DNA of 64,000 nt from Cymbidium sinense (Eukaryota; Streptophyta; Magnoliopsida; Asparagales; Orchidaceae). Location: assembly GCA_021442155.1 (NCBI GenBank), contig CM038214.1, positions 51,590,703 through 51,654,702 on the forward strand, in the 5' to 3' direction. Shown piece after piece: positions 60,901 through 64,000 of this stretch. Both the position numbers and the translations under genes were made by a program. Each line of letters opens with the position of its first letter. Within the stretch, counting starts at the first letter, position 1. The notes beneath the pieces are model-generated. The model was not told the DNA's origin and did no database searches. It was given only the letters and a program-made list of their open reading frames with translations.

Positions 60901-61660
60901 GGACCAGATTGGTGTGCTCCGCATAGACTTGAATGTACCTCGATTACAATTCCATGGGCTTCGTGTTTTTCTAAACAACATAACCATATTTGGTCAAAGG
61001 ACCGGTGGTACAGGGTGCATCAACAAGAGCATAGGAGAGAGCTCTCTCTATTTCACCTGATGGGCTTGTGACTTTTCTTGAGGTAATTTTCCAGAGTTCA
61101 AGTAATCTATGAACGGTTGCCTCTAATCTAGCTCATTGTCCATTTTGGCAATGACAACCTCTCATTTAAGAGAAAGTCTCTCGATGAGTTCAAAATCAAT
61201 AAGAGATAGGACTTGTCTATTATGGAGCCTTATTGAAATGGACTTATCTTACGGACATGCCAACTCTTTGCCAAGTTTTGCCAAAGCATTTGCTAACGCC
61301 TTCTCTGCTCGGGAAACCTTGTAGATGGTAACTTTTAAAAATTTAGGACAATAGCTTCATGGTATACTCGTTGAGAATTTGATAGGACCTGGCAATCTGG
61401 TTGATGGATAACTCTAGACCGACAATTAAACTCTCATACTCAACTTTATTGTTGGTGCATGGGTTGGAAAGATAGTATGAGAATCTCATCACATCATAAT
61501 TTTGAGTTAGAATAACTATTCCCACGCCTACCTTTTCTAGAAGAGTAGATTGTGGTGCTTCACCTTTAAGAAAAGAAGTAGTACCATCAAAATAAATCTC
61601 CCATTGGTGGTTGTTGGCCTCCCTTTAGTTCATGATTTATTCATCAGGGAGATCATCACT
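60901..61660 (-). pseudogene. E2 RNase H relic with internal deletion
   Basis: The piece at 61,343-61,525 (minus) shows RFSYYLSNPCTNNKVEYESL and then LELSINQIARSYQ. Compared with E1, an exact run of 17 codons is missing between LEL and INQI. It held the second catalytic Asp (the FRDSQLV block). The first Asp block lies upstream near 61,570-61,600. The tail toward integrase (61,136-61,330) is frameshifted. The plus frame 61,136-61,324 is a shadow. Confidence 0.8.
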
Positions 61661-61889
61661 GAGACGAGAATCAGCAGGAAGTGGGTGTGCTGCTAAGAAA
61701 TCTGCTAGTGCCTATCCTTTTACCGCACGGAGGGGTACAAATGTGATATCAAACTGTGAGAGAATCATGAACTAATGTTCCAAACATCTGAATAGTGTTG
61801 GCCGTGTCATGAGATACTGTAATGGATTTGTTTGGGAGATTAAGTTCACCTTATGAGAAAGCATGTAGTGTCATAGCTTCTGAGATGCA

Positions 61890-63000
61890 AATATCACGGT
61901 GGATAGTTTTCTTTAGCATGAATCAGACAATGACTGAGGTTGTAGAGAGCGCTCTCCTTCCCTTCATCATTAGCTTGGGCCAATAGAGAATTGAGAGAGT
62001 CATCCAATGCAACAGTGTAAAGGATCAGTGGCCTACCCGGGATAGAGGCTGCTAGAACTAGTAGCTTCACCAAGTTTTCTTTGATGTCTTTGAAAGTATG
62101 TTGGCACTTGTCATCTCACTTGAACTTGGCATCCTTTTTAATAAGTGCTGAGAATGGCTTGCATCTCCCTAATAGGTTTGAGATAAAACATCATAGATAT
62201 GCCAGCCATCCTTGAAAGGATCTGAGTTGAGTTAAACTCTTAGGAGGTGGCATTTCTAAGATTGCTTTAATATTTTCAGGATCTATTTCTATTCCCCAGT
62301 GTTGAACAACAAACCCAAGTAATTTCCTTGAAACCACTCTGAATGCACACTTCATGGGATTCATTTTGAGGTTATATTATCTTAACCATTCAAAAACTAC
62401 TCTCAAGTTAAAGTGGTGGTCTTCATTTTCTTTGCTCTTGACTACCAGATCATCAATGTAAAACTTAACTTAATGATGGATGAGTTCGTTGAAGATCTGA
62501 GTCATGAACCGTTGGTATGTATCACTAGTATTTTTAAGGCCGAAAGGCATGACCCTATAACAGAAGATTCTGATCGGGGATTGGAAAGTAGTGTTTCTTT
62601 CATCTTTAGAAGATATCTTGATTTGGTTATAGTCAGATGACCCATCCATGAAAGTGAAAACTGCATGAGATGAGGCGATGTCCACAATTAACTCTTGTAT
62701 AGGAAGAGGAAACTCATCCTTAGGACATGCCTTATTTAAGTTCCTAAAATCGACATAAATGTAAATTTGGCCATTCTTCTTCTTAACTAGGATGACACTA
62801 GCTAACCAAGTAGGATATTTTTCTTCCCTGATGAAACCCGCATCGATCAGTTTCATGACTTCAGAAATGACCTGTTGTTCAATTTCTAATCGTATGTGTC
62901 TAGGAGCTTACTTAATAGGAGTAGCATTAGGATCTATTGGAAGCTTGTGGGCTTCTATGTTAGGAGATAATCTTGACATTTCTTCATAACTCCATTTGAA
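61890..63000 (-). pseudogene. E2 reverse transcriptase relic
   Basis: A long open piece at 62,470-62,856 (129 codons with stop) carries fingers and palm: GFIREEKYPTWLASVILVKK, YVDFRNLNKACPKDEFPLP, FMDGSSDYNQIKIS with the first catalytic Asp, and RVMPFGLKNTSDTYQRFMTQ. A TAA follows NELIHH. The next block reads FYIDD at 62,449-62,460, where E1 has YVDD; Y-I-D-D is also used by some RTs. Thumb and connection (61,890-62,300) are in other frames. The N-terminal FAWSYEEM-like part lies near 62,970-63,000. Plus frames 62,413-62,640 and 62,792-62,989 are shadows. Confidence 0.88.
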
Positions 63001-63894
63001 GTAGTCTTTAAATATAGTCAATAACCTAACTAAGGCATTGGTTTCTTCTTCATTCAGCAATGAACCGATGTATGTCGGGTGTGGATTTTCTTCTATCCTG
63101 AGGTTGATTCTTTAAGCTTGTCGATTGTTAAATGAATCTCCTCTTCAAATTCTGGCGGTGTCACTTTGACTTGGAGATCATCTGGATCATCTGAGATTTC
63201 TAAACACAAATTCTCATAAGAGTTGGGGATGTGAGATATAAAACTATCTGATTCCAAATGGTTGGTAATAACTAGGCAATAATCTTCATCATTAATCGGA
63301 CCCACTATTCTGAATCCTAATCTTGCTCTTGATTCTGCCTCCCTACCTGTATTGTTCCATAGCTTTTCAAAGTATTCTGACCAGTGCTTGTACCATGTGT
63401 GAGGAACCAAACCTTTTTATATAAGATTTTGAACACAATGCAAGTAAAGGCCAAAAGGCAATTCCATAATTCTTTAAAAGTATCTTTCTCAAGTTCTACA
63501 TCAACTTCAGGGCTTTAGGATGATGATCCCAAAAAGAACTTCTTCTGCTTCATGTCACTAGAAGACTTAGGGACTTCCTTAACTACTCAACTTTCAACTT
63601 TCTGAAATGTAAGTGAGGTAAGAGCTAAGGTTCCCAACTGCTGCCTAATAGTTTCACATAAACTAGATTCGAATACTTTGCTTTGCTTGGAAGTCTGGTC
63701 TTCATTTCTGTCTGGATCGAAAGTCACCTCCAATGGAACCTATTGAGAGGGGTTGGTTGGTATACTAATCACATTAGACTCATCCTCCGAGCTAGATTTC
63801 AAGTCTATGTGAATAGTAGGGGTATTCCTATGAACTAAAACACGACCTCTATTAGTTGAAGGCCAAATAGGGGGTCTACCACCTATAGAACTTC
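63001..63894 (-). pseudogene. E2 protease-RT linker, cut by satellite
   Basis: Open at 63,093-63,410 (minus): VPHTWYKHWSEYFEKLWNN, RLGFRIVGPINDEDYCLVIT, then an acidic stretch (PDDLQVKVTPPEFEEEIHL) before RT. E1 lacks the central part of this segment. The homology to 37,530-37,690 runs on to about 63,890. There CTATTAG.TGAAGGCC.A.TAGGGGGTCT is followed within about 20 bp by CCTAAAAACCCTAATCC of the telomere-like array. Protease and gag of E2 are absent from the window. Confidence 0.75.
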
Positions 63895-64000
63895 CTAAAA
63901 ACCCTAATCCTTGAAAACATAAAAATGTAAACCTAAATTAAATAAAACCTTTTAATAAAATAAATTAAAAAACCTAAACCTAAATAAAATAAAAATAAAA
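63895..64000. repeat. Telomere-like array resumes
   Basis: CCTAAAAACCCTAATCC, then ACCTAAATTAAATAAAACC and A-rich words identical in style to the array at 1-19,920 and in the same orientation. Runs off the window. Confidence 0.85.

Larger units (their letters stand above)
20861..63894 (-). mobile_element. Cluster of tandem and nested giant Ty3/Gypsy elements (Tat/Ogre-like)
   Basis: All recognisable coding pieces lie on the minus strand in the order gag, protease, RT, RNase H, integrase, which defines Ty3/Gypsy. Two features suggest the Tat/Ogre group by analogy: very long LTRs (4.4-4.7 kb), and a long region with tandem repeats between integrase and the 3' LTR. Pieces from left to right are: E0 3' region and integrase (20,861-23,573); E1 (23,574-49,107), with the 5' LTR shared as 3' LTR of E1b (49,108-55,036); and E2 (55,037-63,894), which lacks an LTR. 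A hand count over about 160 bp of the two LTRs (from about 25,443 and 46,503) gave roughly 9% difference, so the cluster is old. A reverse transcriptase tree would settle the lineage. Confidence 0.85.

Overview
The window looks like subtelomeric or interstitial heterochromatin from a large, AT-rich seed-plant genome. The plant call rests on CCCTAAA-type (TTTAGGG) telomere units, relics of a plant glycine-rich RNA-binding protein, and giant Ty3/Gypsy elements that resemble the Tat/Ogre lineage. I cannot name the species. I see no intact cellular protein-coding gene, tRNA, rRNA or CRISPR array.

Layout. (1) 1-19,920 is a degenerate telomere-like array, all in one orientation (CCCTAAA on +). CCCTAAA-rich blocks alternate with A-rich blocks built from ACCTAAA and AAATAAA words. 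A non-telomeric box close to CCTACCAGTTTACTTAAT recurs at block boundaries. Three relics of one captured 3' gene segment (GR-RBP/GRP7-like) sit inside it at 790, 4,376 and 19,096. (2) 19,921-20,860 is AT-rich DNA with three decayed repeats of about 290 bp. (3) 20,861-63,894 is a nested, tandem cluster of decayed giant Gypsy elements, all on the minus strand. (4) 63,895-64,000 re-enters the same A-rich telomere-like array, so the retroelement cluster is flanked by this satellite on both sides.

The best-preserved element (called E1 here) spans about 23,574-49,107, roughly 25.5 kb. On the minus strand its parts are: 5' LTR (44,408-49,107), a PBS-like site, a leader of about 3 kb, gag, protease, RT, RNase H, integrase, a 3' region of about 5.7 kb full of tandem repeats, a polypurine-like tract, and the 3' LTR (23,574-27,937). 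The 5' LTR is preceded by the 3' region and integrase of another copy (E1b), so two elements share one LTR. A third piece (E2, 55,037-63,894) has a 3' region, integrase, RNase H and RT, and stops at the satellite. A fourth, more diverged piece (E0, 20,861-23,573) was interrupted in its integrase by the 3' LTR of E1. All coding parts carry stops, frameshifts or active-site substitutions.

The most unusual signal is in the E1 leader (42,361-44,200). It is a ladder of about 18 short hairpins, spaced mostly 60-150 bp. Many have a loop of exactly 10 nt, and the stem sequence changes from repeat to repeat while pairing is kept, which is compensatory change. The 3' region has a second hairpin-bearing repeat (about 185 bp), a tract dense in TTGAC/GTCAA cores, and a repeat of about 335 bp. 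All coordinates of LTRs, PBS and PPT were set by eye from the paralogous copies in the window and should be read as good to a few bases at best.
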